A stretch of DNA of 64,000 nt from Actinomycetota bacterium (GCA_035697485.1 DASSCU010000005.1:1-64000), one strand, 5' to 3'; counted from the first letter of the stretch, positions 1 to 8,309 are shown. Program-made: numbers and translations. Notes: generated by a model not told the origin, from the letters alone.

Positions 1-160
1 TGCGCAGGTTCTGCATCTTCATGAAGGCGACGCCGAAGTAGAGGATCCCGAAGACGATCATGAACAGCAGCGGCGCGATCAGCGCGAACTCCACCGCGGA
101 TGCGCCGTCCTCTCGACGGAGGAGCCGCTTGCGCGTGCCCCCTGCTCGTTGGTCCTTCAT
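1..160 (-). CDS. TadE-like pilus/secretion pseudopilin protein, partial (N-terminus only)
   Basis: The reading frame starts at ATG 160 on the minus strand and runs off the window at position 1, so about 53 residues are visible. After a basic start (KDQRAGGTRKRLLRR) comes EDGASAVEFALIAPLLFM and a hydrophobic segment. This is the typical TadE/TadG N-terminus: a glycine and glutamate just before a single membrane helix. An AAGGA ribosome binding site lies about 9 nt upstream. Family knowledge: TadE-like proteins are minor pseudopilins of Flp/Tad pilus systems. The rest of the gene and any Tad operon lie outside the window. Confidence 0.75.
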   Translation of the reverse strand, partial: MKDQRAGGTRKRLLRREDGASAVEFALIAPLLFMIVFGILYFGVAFMKMQNLR

Positions 161-263
161 CGCCCTAGTCCTTCCGGTTCGATCGAGGTCGCTCCCGGAG
201 ATGCCCTGTAGCGCTCCGACGGGGAACGTGTCCCTCGATGCGTATGGGAAGGGTGGCCGACAC

Positions 264-283
264 GCGGTAGGCCTCGCTACCGC
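264..283. other. Small hairpin in the gap between the TadE-like and LLM genes
   Basis: GCGGTAG (264-270) and CTACCGC (277-283) form a perfect 7-bp stem with a 6-nt loop. It lies in the 224-bp gap 161-384, after the end of the LLM gene and before the TadE-like gene. It could be a terminator stem or part of a leader. No U-tract is present and no riboswitch class was recognised. Confidence 0.35.
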
Positions 284-384
284 CAGGCGACCCACACGCG
301 AAGGCCGATGGTCGCGAAACACCGGTCCGCGGACGCCTAGGCCGAACGGCTGAGGATCGAGACGGATGACCCGGTCGGCGGCTG

Positions 385-1158
385 CTATCCGCGCATGTCG
401 AGCAACCGCTGCACCGGTGCGAGATCGAACGGTGTCGACTGCTTCGTCCCCAGTTGGACGATCAGGTGCTGCGCGCCGGCCTCGAGGAACGCCTCGGTCT
501 GGTCGATCTCGTGGGCCTCGATCAGCACCGTGCGCTCGACCTCGGCCGGGTCACGACCGACCTGCTCGCACCACGAGTCGAGGACGGCGTTCTTCCGGGC
601 GTAGGTCTCGGGTGGTCCGAAGCTGTTCCACGCGTTCGCGTGCTCGGCGACGAGGCGCAGGGTGACCCTCTCCCCACCGCCGCCGATCAGGATCGGCATC
701 GGGCGACGGACCGGCGGCGGATCGAGCTTCCCGAGCCGCGACTCGATGCGTGGCAGCGCGGCCGCGAGCGCGCGCAGGCGGTCGGGCGCCGTGCCGAACT
801 CGTAGCCGTACTCGTCGTAGTCGCGCCGGAACCACCCCGCGCCGATGCCGAGGATCAGGCGACCGCCGCTCAGGTGGTCGACCGTGCGGGCGACGTCCGC
901 GAGCAGATCGGGGTTGCGATAGGAGTTGCAGGTGACGAGCATGCCGAACTCGGCGCGCTCGGTGTCGCAGGCCATCGCCGCGAGCAACGTCCACCCCTCG
1001 AAGTGGTGGCCGTCGGGCCCGTCGTAGAGCGGGAAGAAGTGGTCCCACGTCCAGATCGAGTCCACGCCCAACGCGTCGGCCTCGCGCCAGCCCCATCGGA
1101 GGTTCTCGATCGAGGTCAGCTGCGGATGGAACTGGGCACCTACCTTGAACCGGGCCAC
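385..1158 (-). CDS. LLM-class (luciferase-like) F420-type oxidoreductase
   Basis: A 257-residue protein of the luciferase-like monooxygenase superfamily. Seen: the N-terminal beta-strand and WGWREADALGVDSIWTWDHF, then VARTVDHLSGGRLILGIGAGW, the signature flavin/F420-binding stretch of LLM proteins, and MPILIGGGGERVTLRLVAEHA. In Actinomycetota such proteins usually use coenzyme F420, but the substrate cannot be read from sequence. The start is GTG 1158, preceded by a GAGGGG-type ribosome binding site. It is somewhat short for the family (often 280-340). A second, more distant LLM protein is at 58594-59577. Confidence 0.85.
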   Translation of the reverse strand: MARFKVGAQFHPQLTSIENLRWGWREADALGVDSIWTWDHFFPLYDGPDGHHFEGWTLLAAMACDTERAEFGMLVTCNSYRNPDLLADVARTVDHLSGGRLILGIGAGWFRRDYDEYGYEFGTAPDRLRALAAALPRIESRLGKLDPPPVRRPMPILIGGGGERVTLRLVAEHANAWNSFGPPETYARKNAVLDSWCEQVGRDPAEVERTVLIEAHEIDQTEAFLEAGAQHLIVQLGTKQSTPFDLAPVQRLLDMRG

Positions 1159-1233
1159 GCTGTCCCCCTCGTCACCTCTCGGGACCTGAGTCGGGTCCCG
1201 TCGGGTCGACGCTACCGCAGTCGGGCGGGAACC

Positions 1234-1868
1234 TCAGCCGACCGAGATCGACGAGACCGGAGACCACCTCGAGGACCCGTCCGTCGCGGCGTCGCGCATG
1301 CGGGCCCGGAAACGGTACCGGCCGGTCTTCCACGGTTCGAACGACTCCTTGCGGATCGTCACCCCGCTGCGCCACGTGCTCCACGCCGACCCCGGCCGCT
1401 TGACCTGCACGTCGTAGACGTGGTCGCCGGTTGCAGCCGAGGACGCCCACACGAGCGTGAAGAAGTCGTGCTTGCGACCGGTCGACGGGTCGCCCGCATC
1501 GGCGCGGAGACGCGCCCGGCCATGCCCGCGTGGGGCGTGCAGACGAAGTGGTAGACGCCGGCCGCCTCGTAGGTGAACGACAGGCTCGGGCCGCTGCCCG
1601 GAGGGACGTTGCCCGAATCGAACAGCTCGAGGCCCGAGCTGTCGGTCGCGGTATGGGTGACGTCACCCGCGAAGTCGAAGGTCACGGTGTCCCCGCGCCC
1701 GATCGTCGGGGCGGCGGGATCGAAGTAGAAGTCGTGCGCCTCGATCGACACCTCGGCGCCAGACGCGGCGCCGCGGGCCTCTGGTCTCGCGGCAGCGGCG
1801 GTCCCGATCGGCAGCACGGCGGCACAGGCCGACACGATCACCACCGCCAGCCCGATCCCCCGGCGCAT
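1234..1868 (-). pseudogene. Secreted cupredoxin (plastocyanin-like) protein with C-terminal FnIII-like part, interrupted by a frameshift
   Basis: From ATG 1868 the frame gives a signal peptide (LAVVIVSACAAVLPIGTAAAA) and a blue-copper domain. Candidate copper ligands are His in DVTHTATD and Cys, His and Met in FVCTPHAGMAG. Just after AGRV, near 1507-1509, the frame is lost. The sensible continuation is in another frame: RADAGDPSTGRKHDFFTLVW, then a beta-rich fibronectin-like segment ending SSRWSPVSSISVG with stop at 1234. One missing base would join both parts into about 211 residues. Read straight on, the first frame continues into low-complexity Arg/Ser-rich sequence. It is either a true recent mutation or a sequencing error. 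Likely role: extracytoplasmic copper-dependent electron transfer. Confidence 0.7.
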
Positions 1869-1913
1869 CCATCGAGTATCGGCGCCAGCGGGGGCACGAC
1901 TGGAGCCTCGCCC

Positions 1914-1919
1914 TACGAT
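1914..1919 (+). promoter_or_regulatory. -10 element TACGAT, leaderless MFS gene
   Basis: TACGAT followed by 7 nt and ATG 1927. It overlaps the alternative start ATG 1918 and therefore favours 1927 as the real start. Confidence 0.5.
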
Positions 1920-1926
1920 GCTCGGG

Positions 1927-3405
1927 ATGAGCGCTTCCCCGACAGCCGGCCTCGGCAGCCCGCGAGACGCTCTGCGCCACGAGGACTTCCGTCGGCTGTT
2001 CGCGATGCGGCTCGTCAGTCAGTCCGCCGACGGGCTGATCCAGGCGGCGCTCGTGGCTTCGCTCGTCTTCTCTCCCGAACGCGCCACCACCGCGGCGAGC
2101 TTCGCGCTCGCGTCCGCGATCGTGATCGTGCCCTTCTCGGTCATCGGCCCGTTCGTCGGCGTCTTCATCGACCGCTGGTCGCGCCGGCGCATCATGGTCG
2201 TGGCGCCGTTGCTGCGAGCCGCGCCCGTGTTCCTCGTGCTTGCGAACCCCAGCCGCCAGTCCGCCCTCTACTACGGCGGGGCGCTCTTCGTGACGTCGGT
2301 GAACCGGTTCTTCCTCGCGACCGCCCAAGCGGTCGTGCCCCGCCTCGTGCCGACCGAGGACCTGCTCGCGGCGAACTCGATCGCCACGGTCGGCGGCACG
2401 GTCGCCCTGCTCGTCGGCGTCTTCGCCGGCGGGCTCGTCGCCGACGCGTTCGGCACGGTGGCGATCGTCTTCCTCGCCGCCGCGATGTGGGTGGTCGCCT
2501 CGACGCTCGCGCGGAGCATCCGAAGCGACCTGCGCCCGCTGCTGCTGCCCGAGGCTCCCGAGTTACTACGCCACCAGGTGCGGCGGGTGGGGGTGGAGTT
2601 CGTGGACGGGCTGCGCCACATCGTGCACACGCCCCGAGCCGTCGGGCCGATCACCTCGATCGGGCTCGACCAGATCGGGCAGGGGCTGATCCTCGTGCTC
2701 GCCCTGGTCGTCTTCCGGGAACGGTTCGAGCAGGGCGTCGGCTCGTTCTCCTGGCTGATCGGGGCGGGCGGCGTGGGCGTGTTCGCAGGCCTGGCGACCG
2801 TCGGCGCGCTCGACCGCCGGTTCCCCCGCGAACGCATCATCGCGGGGGCCTTCGCCGTGGGTGGTGTGGCGATCCTCGGCGTCAGCCTGGTCGTCCGGCC
2901 CTGGACCTTGTTGGTCGCGAGCTTCGTGGTGGGGCTCACGTTCGCGTGGAAGAAGGTCCCCGTTGACACGATGGTGCAGGAGGCGGTGCCCGACGGCCTG
3001 CGCGGTCGCGTGTTCGCCGCCTATGACGTCGTCTACAACATCGCGCGCCTGACGGCCGCGTTGCTCGCGGTCCCCCTGCTCCCGGCCGTGGGCGAACAGG
3101 GCTCCGCGGCGCTCGTGGGCATCGCGTTCCTGCTGTGGGTGCCGGTACTGCCGCGATGGCTCGCCCGAGCTCCGGAGATCCGCCTGCGGTTCGTCGAGGG
3201 AGCGAGGGCCGAGGAGTGGCCACGAGCCGTGGTCTGGGGCGGCGTCGAGGAGCCGGTCGAGGTCCTGCGTACCGCGCTCGACGAGCACGAGGGGGTGCGT
3301 GTGCGTCGGTTCCGGCTGTCCCTGGCGGACGGGACCGTGATCGACGTGAGCCGCGACGAACCCGACGGTGACTGGCGCATCGACCGTGAGCTCGTCGACG
3401 AGTAA
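1927..3405 (+). CDS. MFS transporter with soluble C-terminal tail
   Basis: A 492-residue major facilitator superfamily protein. Seen: N-terminal LRHEDFRRLFAMRLVSQSAD, typical of exporters of the MFS_1/MFS_3 type, the loop 2-3 motif GVFIDRWSRRRIM, and repeated hydrophobic segments to about residue 415. Residues beyond about 420 form a charged soluble tail (WGGVEEPVEVLRTALDEHEG) that is not part of the usual fold. The start was set at ATG 1927 because TACGAT lies 7 nt upstream; ATG 1918 is the alternative. The substrate is unknown. It is divergent from the broken cupredoxin gene. Confidence 0.85.
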   Translation: MSASPTAGLGSPRDALRHEDFRRLFAMRLVSQSADGLIQAALVASLVFSPERATTAASFALASAIVIVPFSVIGPFVGVFIDRWSRRRIMVVAPLLRAAPVFLVLANPSRQSALYYGGALFVTSVNRFFLATAQAVVPRLVPTEDLLAANSIATVGGTVALLVGVFAGGLVADAFGTVAIVFLAAAMWVVASTLARSIRSDLRPLLLPEAPELLRHQVRRVGVEFVDGLRHIVHTPRAVGPITSIGLDQIGQGLILVLALVVFRERFEQGVGSFSWLIGAGGVGVFAGLATVGALDRRFPRERIIAGAFAVGGVAILGVSLVVRPWTLLVASFVVGLTFAWKKVPVDTMVQEAVPDGLRGRVFAAYDVVYNIARLTAALLAVPLLPAVGEQGSAALVGIAFLLWVPVLPRWLARAPEIRLRFVEGARAEEWPRAVVWGGVEEPVEVLRTALDEHEGVRVRRFRLSLADGTVIDVSRDEPDGDWRIDRELVDE

Positions 3406-3431
3406 GCGCCTGGGCGATGCCACGGTTCCCT

Positions 3432-3475
3432 TACGTCAGCATACGTAGCCCTGCTTACCTAGGGCACGGTAGGTA
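3432..3475. promoter_or_regulatory. Two tandem inverted repeats, candidate operators
   Basis: TACGT (3432-3436) and ACGTA (3443-3447) are one inverted repeat. TACCTA (3456-3461) and TAGGTA (3470-3475) are a second, with an 8-bp spacer. An AT-richer stretch, CATAGGTATAGAC, follows about 15-30 nt downstream and could hold a -10 box for the small gene at 3577. The symmetry suggests binding of a dimeric regulator; which one is unknown. Confidence 0.4.
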
Positions 3476-3576
3476 GTTTCCCCGTGTCATAGGTATAGAC
3501 CCCGAAGTGATCCGGGCGCACCATGTGCCCCGAGAAGAGGGACCGACGGACCCTGGAACGGACGGCAGGCGGGCGG

Positions 3577-3732
3577 ATGGGCGATCACACTGAGCACTCG
3601 GTCGGAACCGTCAGTGGATGCTCCCACTGCACCCAGATCGCGTACGAGCCGGGGTGGTACGCCTCGCTCCTCGCCTTCTCGCGGGGCGGCGAGATCGTCT
3701 GGTTCGGCGGAGCCGCGTCCCTCACAGCGTAG
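3577..3732 (+). CDS. Small CxxC / EPGWY-motif protein
   Basis: A 51-residue ORF starting at ATG 3577 after a GGCGGGCGG stretch; an upstream in-frame start at 3523 is less likely. It contains GCSHCTQIAYEPGWYASL, a CxxC pair followed 6 residues later by EPGWY. The same arrangement (CPDCRALAVEPGWYKSL) occurs in the protein ending at 6173, so the two look like paralogues. The CxxC may bind zinc or be redox-active; this is inference. I do not recognise the family. It sits alone between two MFS genes, downstream of paired inverted repeats. Confidence 0.55.
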   Translation: MGDHTEHSVGTVSGCSHCTQIAYEPGWYASLLAFSRGGEIVWFGGAASLTA

Positions 3733-3842
3733 CCCGGGATCCCCCTCGCGGGCTTACGGGGTCGGAGTCGGCCGGGAACGCGCCTCCCTCGAGGTGACTC
3801 CCGCGCCGCCTCCGGCCCGATACACATCTTCCACGACGAGTC

Positions 3843-5132
3843 CTATCGCGCGGGGATGGCCGACCCCGCGCCGGTATCGAGCCCCTCGTTCGCCTGCGTC
3901 TGACCGTCCCCGATCGCGCGGCGTCGCGCGGCGAGCAGGGTGAGCCCGAGCGCGACGGCCACGAGCCCGCTGATCGCGAACCCGACCCGGGCGCCCAGGT
4001 GCTCGCCGATCACGCCGGCGATCGGAGCGCCGATCGGGGTCGAGCCGAGGAAGACGATGCCGTACAGCGCCATCACCCGTCCTCTCGCCTCAGGCCGGGC
4101 GTTGAGCTGCAGCATCGTGTTGCCGGTGATCATGAACGCCATGATCGTGAAGCCCATGGGGATCATCGCCGCGCCGGCGAGCCAGAGCGTCGGCGCGAGC
4201 CCGGGCACCACGAGCGAGACGCCGGCGGCGACGGCCCACATGGCGAGGTCGCGCATGCGCGGCTCGGAGACGCGGCTCGCCATCACGATCGCCCCGAGGA
4301 AGGATCCGACGCCGGCGAGGGCCGAGAGCGCGCCGAACGTGCCCGCGTCGCCGCCGAACGTACGCTCAGCGAGCAGCGGAACGAACACCGCGAAGTTGAA
4401 CGAGACCGTGAACACCACTGCCATCGCGAGCAGCGGGCGTCGAAGCTCGTCGGTCGCCCACACGTACCTCAGACCTGCGACGAGGTGACCTCGCTCCCGC
4501 GTCGAGCGCTTCTGCGGATGCAGCTCGGCGGGGCGCATCGCCGCCAGCGCGATCAGCACGGCCGCGTACGACAACCCGTCGATCAGGAAGCACGTCGCGA
4601 TGCCGACCGTCGCGATCAGCACCCCGGCGATCGCGGGGCCGAAGATGCGCGAGCCGGTGAACGCCGCGGAGTTCAGGCTCACCGCGTTGCGGACGTGTTC
4701 CTCGCCGACCATCTCGATGTAGAAGCTCTGCCGTGACGGGTTGTCGATCGCCGTGACGACCCCCGACGCCAGCGAGAGCGCATAGACCATCCAGAGCACG
4801 GCGACGTCGGACGCGACGAGCGCCCAGAGCGCGAGTGCGACGACGCCGTAAGCGGCCTGCGTGAGCATCAGGATGTGCCGCTTGTCGAAGCGGTCGGCGA
4901 GCACGCCGCCGTAGGCACCGAGCAGCAGCACGGGCAGGAAGTAGAGAGCGACGTTCGCACCGAGCGCCGTGCCGCTGTCGGTGAGCTGCAACACGAGCCA
5001 GGCGCTCGCGGTGAAGTTCATCCACGTGCCGATCGCCGAGACCGTCTGGCCGAACAGGTACAGGCGGAAGTTGCGCGACGTGCGCACCGACGAGAACGTG
5101 CGGCCGATCGCCGCGGTCACCTTGGGGCTCAC
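3843..5132 (-). CDS. MFS exporter of the MFS_3/EntS type
   Basis: 429 residues with about 12 hydrophobic segments. Seen: the N-terminal SRNFRLYLFGQTVSAIGTWM typical of the MFS_3 (enterobactin exporter-like) family, the motif A loop GGVLADRFDKRHIL, and DNPSRQSFYIEMV, frequent in this group. Start is GTG 5132, whose GTGA overlaps the stop of the marR-type gene by 4 nt, so the two are translationally coupled. Local control by that regulator is likely. Probable role: drug or small-molecule efflux; the substrate is unknown. Confidence 0.88.
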   Translation of the reverse strand: MSPKVTAAIGRTFSSVRTSRNFRLYLFGQTVSAIGTWMNFTASAWLVLQLTDSGTALGANVALYFLPVLLLGAYGGVLADRFDKRHILMLTQAAYGVVALALWALVASDVAVLWMVYALSLASGVVTAIDNPSRQSFYIEMVGEEHVRNAVSLNSAAFTGSRIFGPAIAGVLIATVGIATCFLIDGLSYAAVLIALAAMRPAELHPQKRSTRERGHLVAGLRYVWATDELRRPLLAMAVVFTVSFNFAVFVPLLAERTFGGDAGTFGALSALAGVGSFLGAIVMASRVSEPRMRDLAMWAVAAGVSLVVPGLAPTLWLAGAAMIPMGFTIMAFMITGNTMLQLNARPEARGRVMALYGIVFLGSTPIGAPIAGVIGEHLGARVGFAISGLVAVALGLTLLAARRRAIGDGQTQANEGLDTGAGSAIPAR

Positions 5133-5572
5133 GACCCCGCCTCGGTGATGCGGTCGAGGATCTCAGCCGCACGCTCCAGCGTGGCGAGATCCTCGGCATC
5201 GAGCTTGCGCAGCCGCTGGGCGAGGTATCGATCGGTGCGGCGGCGGACCGTGCGCATCAAGGAACGGCCCGTGGGCGTGAGCTGCACCCATGCGATGCGG
5301 CGGTCCGCCGGGTCGGGGGTGCGTTCGACGAGACCCTCATCGACGAGGGCGCCCAGGATGCGCGTCACCGTGGGCTTGCGAACCTGCTCGTGCGCGGCCA
5401 GGGCGCCGGCGGTCATCGGGCCGTGGCGCTCGATCGTGGAGAGTGCGGCCAGCAGGGTGGGCGAGATGCCGGCCTGGCTCTCACGCCGCAGGGTTCGTGA
5501 GGCGCGGAACACCGACAGTCGCAGGTGGGAGGCGAGGCCTGGGAGGTCGATGGCGGGGGGTGCGGCGGGCAT
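5129..5572 (-). CDS. MarR-family transcriptional regulator
   Basis: About 147 residues with the MarR winged helix. The recognition region is GALAAHEQVRKPTVTRILGA, followed by the wing LVERTPDPADRRIAWVQLTP with the conserved DxRR. Start is ATG 5572; GTG 5581 would add three residues. The gene overlaps the downstream MFS exporter by 4 nt, the usual regulator/efflux-pump layout. An inverted repeat lies immediately upstream (5584-5602), consistent with autoregulation. The ligand is unknown. Confidence 0.9.
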   Translation of the reverse strand: MPAAPPAIDLPGLASHLRLSVFRASRTLRRESQAGISPTLLAALSTIERHGPMTAGALAAHEQVRKPTVTRILGALVDEGLVERTPDPADRRIAWVQLTPTGRSLMRTVRRRTDRYLAQRLRKLDAEDLATLERAAEILDRITEAGS

Positions 5573-5583
5573 GACCTCCACGA

Positions 5584-5602
5584 TAGTTCACGTCGCTAAC
5601 TA
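5584..5602. promoter_or_regulatory. Inverted repeat upstream of marR-type gene, candidate operator
   Basis: TAGTT (5584-5588) and AACTA (5598-5602) form an inverted repeat around a 9-bp spacer, 11-29 bp before the regulator's ATG. Position and symmetry fit a MarR-dimer site. There is no direct proof of binding. Confidence 0.45.
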
Positions 5603-5702
5603 CCGTCACACCCGTGCTGCCGATCCGTGGGTCCGCGCCCGAGCGAGACTATCGTGGCGGTTCGGCGAGCCCGACCCAACGCAGGCATCGGAGAGACGCG
5701 CG

Positions 5703-6173
5703 ATGGATCCGAGGCATAACGGACACGGGAAGCGCGAGACACCCGGCGTCGCCCGGCGGTGGCGGATCGCGATCGTGATCGCGATCGTGCTGCTCCTCGC
5801 GCTGGCGCTCGTCGGCGGCTTCCTCTTCCTCACCGGCAACGACGATCCAGAGCCTTCGCCGACGCCCGTCGCCGGTGGCGCGGTCCACGTCGTGGACCTC
5901 CCGGCTCGGCGTGGTTCCGGGGGTAGGGTCGAGGTCATGAACCATGCCGACCACGAGCCCGGCACGGTTGAGGAGTGCCCGGACTGCCGGGCCCTGGCCG
6001 TGGAGCCCGGGTGGTACAAGTCGCTGCGCGAGGAACGCGTGTCGGCAGCCCGCCTCGACCGGGTGCGCGTGCCCAAGGCCGGCGAGGCCGACGTCGACGT
6101 CGTGATGGCCGAGGTTCCCGCCCGACCCGACGTCGAGGTTCTCGACCTCGAGACCGCCCACCGAGACGAGTAG
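5703..6173 (+). CDS. Single-TM ORF ending in a CxxC / EPGWY-motif domain (start uncertain)
   Basis: The open frame from ATG 5703 gives 156 residues: a basic N-terminus, one membrane helix (WRIAIVIAIVLLLALALVGG), a Pro-rich linker, then from about residue 79 a small acidic domain with CPDCRALAVEPGWYKSL. A TAGGGT hexamer 7 nt before the internal ATG 5937 suggests that the CxxC part is made separately as a leaderless 78-residue protein. If so, the TM segment is either a separate N-terminal product or chance coding. The CxxC domain resembles the small protein at 3577-3732. The function is not recognised. Confidence 0.5.
   Translation: MDPRHNGHGKRETPGVARRWRIAIVIAIVLLLALALVGGFLFLTGNDDPEPSPTPVAGGAVHVVDLPARRGSGGRVEVMNHADHEPGTVEECPDCRALAVEPGWYKSLREERVSAARLDRVRVPKAGEADVDVVMAEVPARPDVEVLDLETAHRDE
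5924..5929 (+). promoter_or_regulatory. -10 element TAGGGT inside the TM/CxxC ORF
   Basis: TAGGGT then 7 nt then ATG 5937. This supports a leaderless internal start producing only the CxxC/EPGWY domain. Confidence 0.4.
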
Positions 6174-6184
6174 CACACCGTCGG

Positions 6185-6190
6185 TACCCT
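6185..6190 (+). promoter_or_regulatory. -10 element TACCCT, leaderless methyltransferase gene
   Basis: TACCCT, 7-nt spacer, then GTG 6198. No Shine-Dalgarno sequence is present between them. Confidence 0.5.
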
Positions 6191-6197
6191 TGCTGCC

Positions 6198-6944
6198 GTG
6201 ACCCGCGACTGGAACGCCGCCGCGTACGACCGGCTGCCGATCCCGATGACGCGGTGGGGCGAGACCGTGCTCGGATGGCTCGCTCTCGAGGGCGACGAAC
6301 GCGTGCTCGACGCCGGGTGCGGCACCGGGCAGGTCACCGCGGCGCTGCTCGAGCGGCTCCCGAGTGGCGAGGTGGTCGCCCTCGACGGCTCCGCCTCGAT
6401 GATCGACCGGGCACGTGAGCGACTGGGCGAGGATCGCGTGGCCTACGTCGTTGCCGACCTGCAGCGCCCGCTGCCGATCGAGGAACCGGTCGACGCGGTG
6501 CTGTCGACGTCGACGTTCCACTGGGTGCTCGACCACGACTCCCTGTTCCGTAACCTCGCAGACGTGATGCGCGCGGGAGCGCAGCTCGCCGCTCAATGCG
6601 GGGGTGAAGGCAACATCGCTTCGGTCGAGGCGGCGCTGCGCGACATGGGCGAGGGGTTCGTCGGCCACAAGCACTTCGCAGGCCCAGACGAGACCCGGAC
6701 GCGCCTCGAGGCCGCCGGCTTCGTGGACGTACAGACCTGGCTGCACGAGGAACCCTCGCCGGTGCCCGGGGAGGACCTCGAGCCCTACCTCGAGGCGATC
6801 TGCCTGGGCGATCACGTGGAGGGCATGGCGGAGGACGAACGTCGCCGCTTCGTGCACGAGGTGGCGACGCGGATGCCCGCGCCCGTGATCGATTACGTCC
6901 GGCTGAACATCCGGGCTCGACGGGGTCGGTCAGTTCCCGAGTAG
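6198..6944 (+). CDS. Class I SAM-dependent methyltransferase
   Basis: 248 residues. Motif I is VLDAGCGTGQVTAALL, followed by VVALDGSASMIDRARERL (the acidic ribose-binding residue) and a downstream STSTFHWVLDH typical of the trans-aconitate methyltransferase-like and UbiE/COQ5-like group. A small-molecule substrate is likely but cannot be named. It starts at GTG 6198 directly downstream of a -10 box. The last 15 nt overlap the 3' end of the convergent chromate-type transporter gene. Confidence 0.85.
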   Translation: MTRDWNAAAYDRLPIPMTRWGETVLGWLALEGDERVLDAGCGTGQVTAALLERLPSGEVVALDGSASMIDRARERLGEDRVAYVVADLQRPLPIEEPVDAVLSTSTFHWVLDHDSLFRNLADVMRAGAQLAAQCGGEGNIASVEAALRDMGEGFVGHKHFAGPDETRTRLEAAGFVDVQTWLHEEPSPVPGEDLEPYLEAICLGDHVEGMAEDERRRFVHEVATRMPAPVIDYVRLNIRARRGRSVPE

Positions 6945-8303
6945 TCCATACCAGACGAATCCGGCGAGCGCGCTGACGGCGATCACGGGCAGCACCTTCC
7001 AACGGAAGCGCCACAGACCCACGAACGCGACCGCGGCGACGGCCGTCGCGAAGACGTCGATGCTCGACCACACCGGCGAGGGAACGTCGAACCGGCCGAG
7101 CAGCCTGGCCGTGCCCACGTCCTCGAACAGAGTCGCGATCGCGAACGTCACGGCGAGGTTGGCGATCACGCCGACCACCGCGGCCGTCACCGTCTCGAAC
7201 GCGGCGGCGAGACGACGGTTCTCGCGAAGCCCCTCGACGTACGGCGCGCCGAGGAAGATCCATAGGAAGCAGGGCGCGAACGTTGCCCACACCGCCACGA
7301 GCGCGCCGAGGGTGCCGGCGACGAGCGGATCCAGCTCCCCAGGGTTCTGATACGCGCCCACGAACCCGACGAACTCGAGCACCATGATCAGCGGGCCCGG
7401 GGTGCTCTCCGCGAGGCCCAAGCCGACGACCATCTGACCGGGCAGCAGCCATCCGTAGGTCTGCACCGCCGCGACGTTCACGTAGGCGAGCACCGCGTAG
7501 GCACCACCGAACGTGACGAGCGAGGCCCGGGTGAAGAACCACCCCATCTCGGTGAGGGTGTCGCCGGGTCCACGCCAGGCGGCGACCAGCGCGATCGGCA
7601 CGAGCCAGACGAGGAGGCCGAGCATCAGGGTGCGCACAGCCCCCGCCCTCGAGGGCACCGTGTGGGCAGCCCGCGGGGCATCGTCACGGATCGCGATACG
7701 TTCCTGCTCCTCGAGCTGGTGGGCGACGCCGACGTCGAAGAGGTCGGGACGGACCGGGCCGCCCGCGAAGCCGATCAGCAGGGCTCCGAGCACGATCAGC
7801 GGAAACGGCACGTGGACCACGAGGATCGCGACGAAGGCTCCGATCGCCACGGCCAGCATGAGGCCGTTCGCGAGCGCCCTCCTGCCGATGCGGATCGTCG
7901 CGGCGGCCACGATCGCGATCACCGCCGGCGCGAGCCCGGCGAAGATCGCGCTCACCCACGTGACGTCGCCGTGCACGGCGTAGAGCCAGCTCAGGCCGAA
8001 CATCACGAACACGCTCGGCAGCACGAACATCACGCCGGCGACGAGCCCGCCCTTCACGCGATGCAGGAGCCAGCCGATGTAGATGGCGAGCTGCTGGGCC
8101 TCGGGGCCGGGCAGCAGCATGCAGAAATTCAGGGCGTGGAGGAACCGGCCGTTCGACACCCACTTCCGGCGATCGACGACCTCCTCGTGCATCAAGGAGA
8201 TCTGGCCTGCCGGCCCACCGAAGTTGATGAACCCGAGCTTGGTCCAGAAGCGGGCAGCCTCCCTGAACGAGACGCCGTGCTCGTGGGGGTCGGCCATGGT
8301 CAC
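6930..8303 (-). CDS. chrA: ChrA-family chromate/anion transporter
   Basis: 457 residues in two homologous halves, as in long-form ChrA (CHR family). Seen: the N-terminal FWTKLGFINFGGPAGQISLM and LPGPEAQQLAIYIGWLLH, then in the second half FTRASLVTFGGAYAVLAY and GLGLAESTPGPLIMVLEFVG. Known role: proton-motive export of chromate; some members move sulfate or other oxyanions. Start is GTG 8303, chosen because TAGACT lies 6 nt upstream; ATG 8297 is the alternative. Confidence 0.88.
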   Translation of the reverse strand: MTMADPHEHGVSFREAARFWTKLGFINFGGPAGQISLMHEEVVDRRKWVSNGRFLHALNFCMLLPGPEAQQLAIYIGWLLHRVKGGLVAGVMFVLPSVFVMFGLSWLYAVHGDVTWVSAIFAGLAPAVIAIVAAATIRIGRRALANGLMLAVAIGAFVAILVVHVPFPLIVLGALLIGFAGGPVRPDLFDVGVAHQLEEQERIAIRDDAPRAAHTVPSRAGAVRTLMLGLLVWLVPIALVAAWRGPGDTLTEMGWFFTRASLVTFGGAYAVLAYVNVAAVQTYGWLLPGQMVVGLGLAESTPGPLIMVLEFVGFVGAYQNPGELDPLVAGTLGALVAVWATFAPCFLWIFLGAPYVEGLRENRRLAAAFETVTAAVVGVIANLAVTFAIATLFEDVGTARLLGRFDVPSPVWSSIDVFATAVAAVAFVGLWRFRWKVLPVIAVSALAGFVWYGLLGN

Positions 8304-8309
8304 GGGGCG

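Noticed and set aside
60-353. A 97-residue plus-strand ORF over the first gene
   Set aside because: It is antisense to the TadE-like start, Arg/Ser-rich and without recognisable motifs; the minus-strand reading has a clear membrane helix and ribosome binding site.
161-384. Possible c-di-GMP riboswitch: a GGTAGCGAGG-type hairpin on the minus strand
   Set aside because: The GAAA tetraloop and GCAAAGCC core expected of the class are not present; only a plain hairpin can be supported.
4875-6173. A 432-residue plus-strand ORF
   Set aside because: Its first 270 residues are antisense to the MFS and MarR genes and low-complexity; only the part after 5703 has protein-like features.
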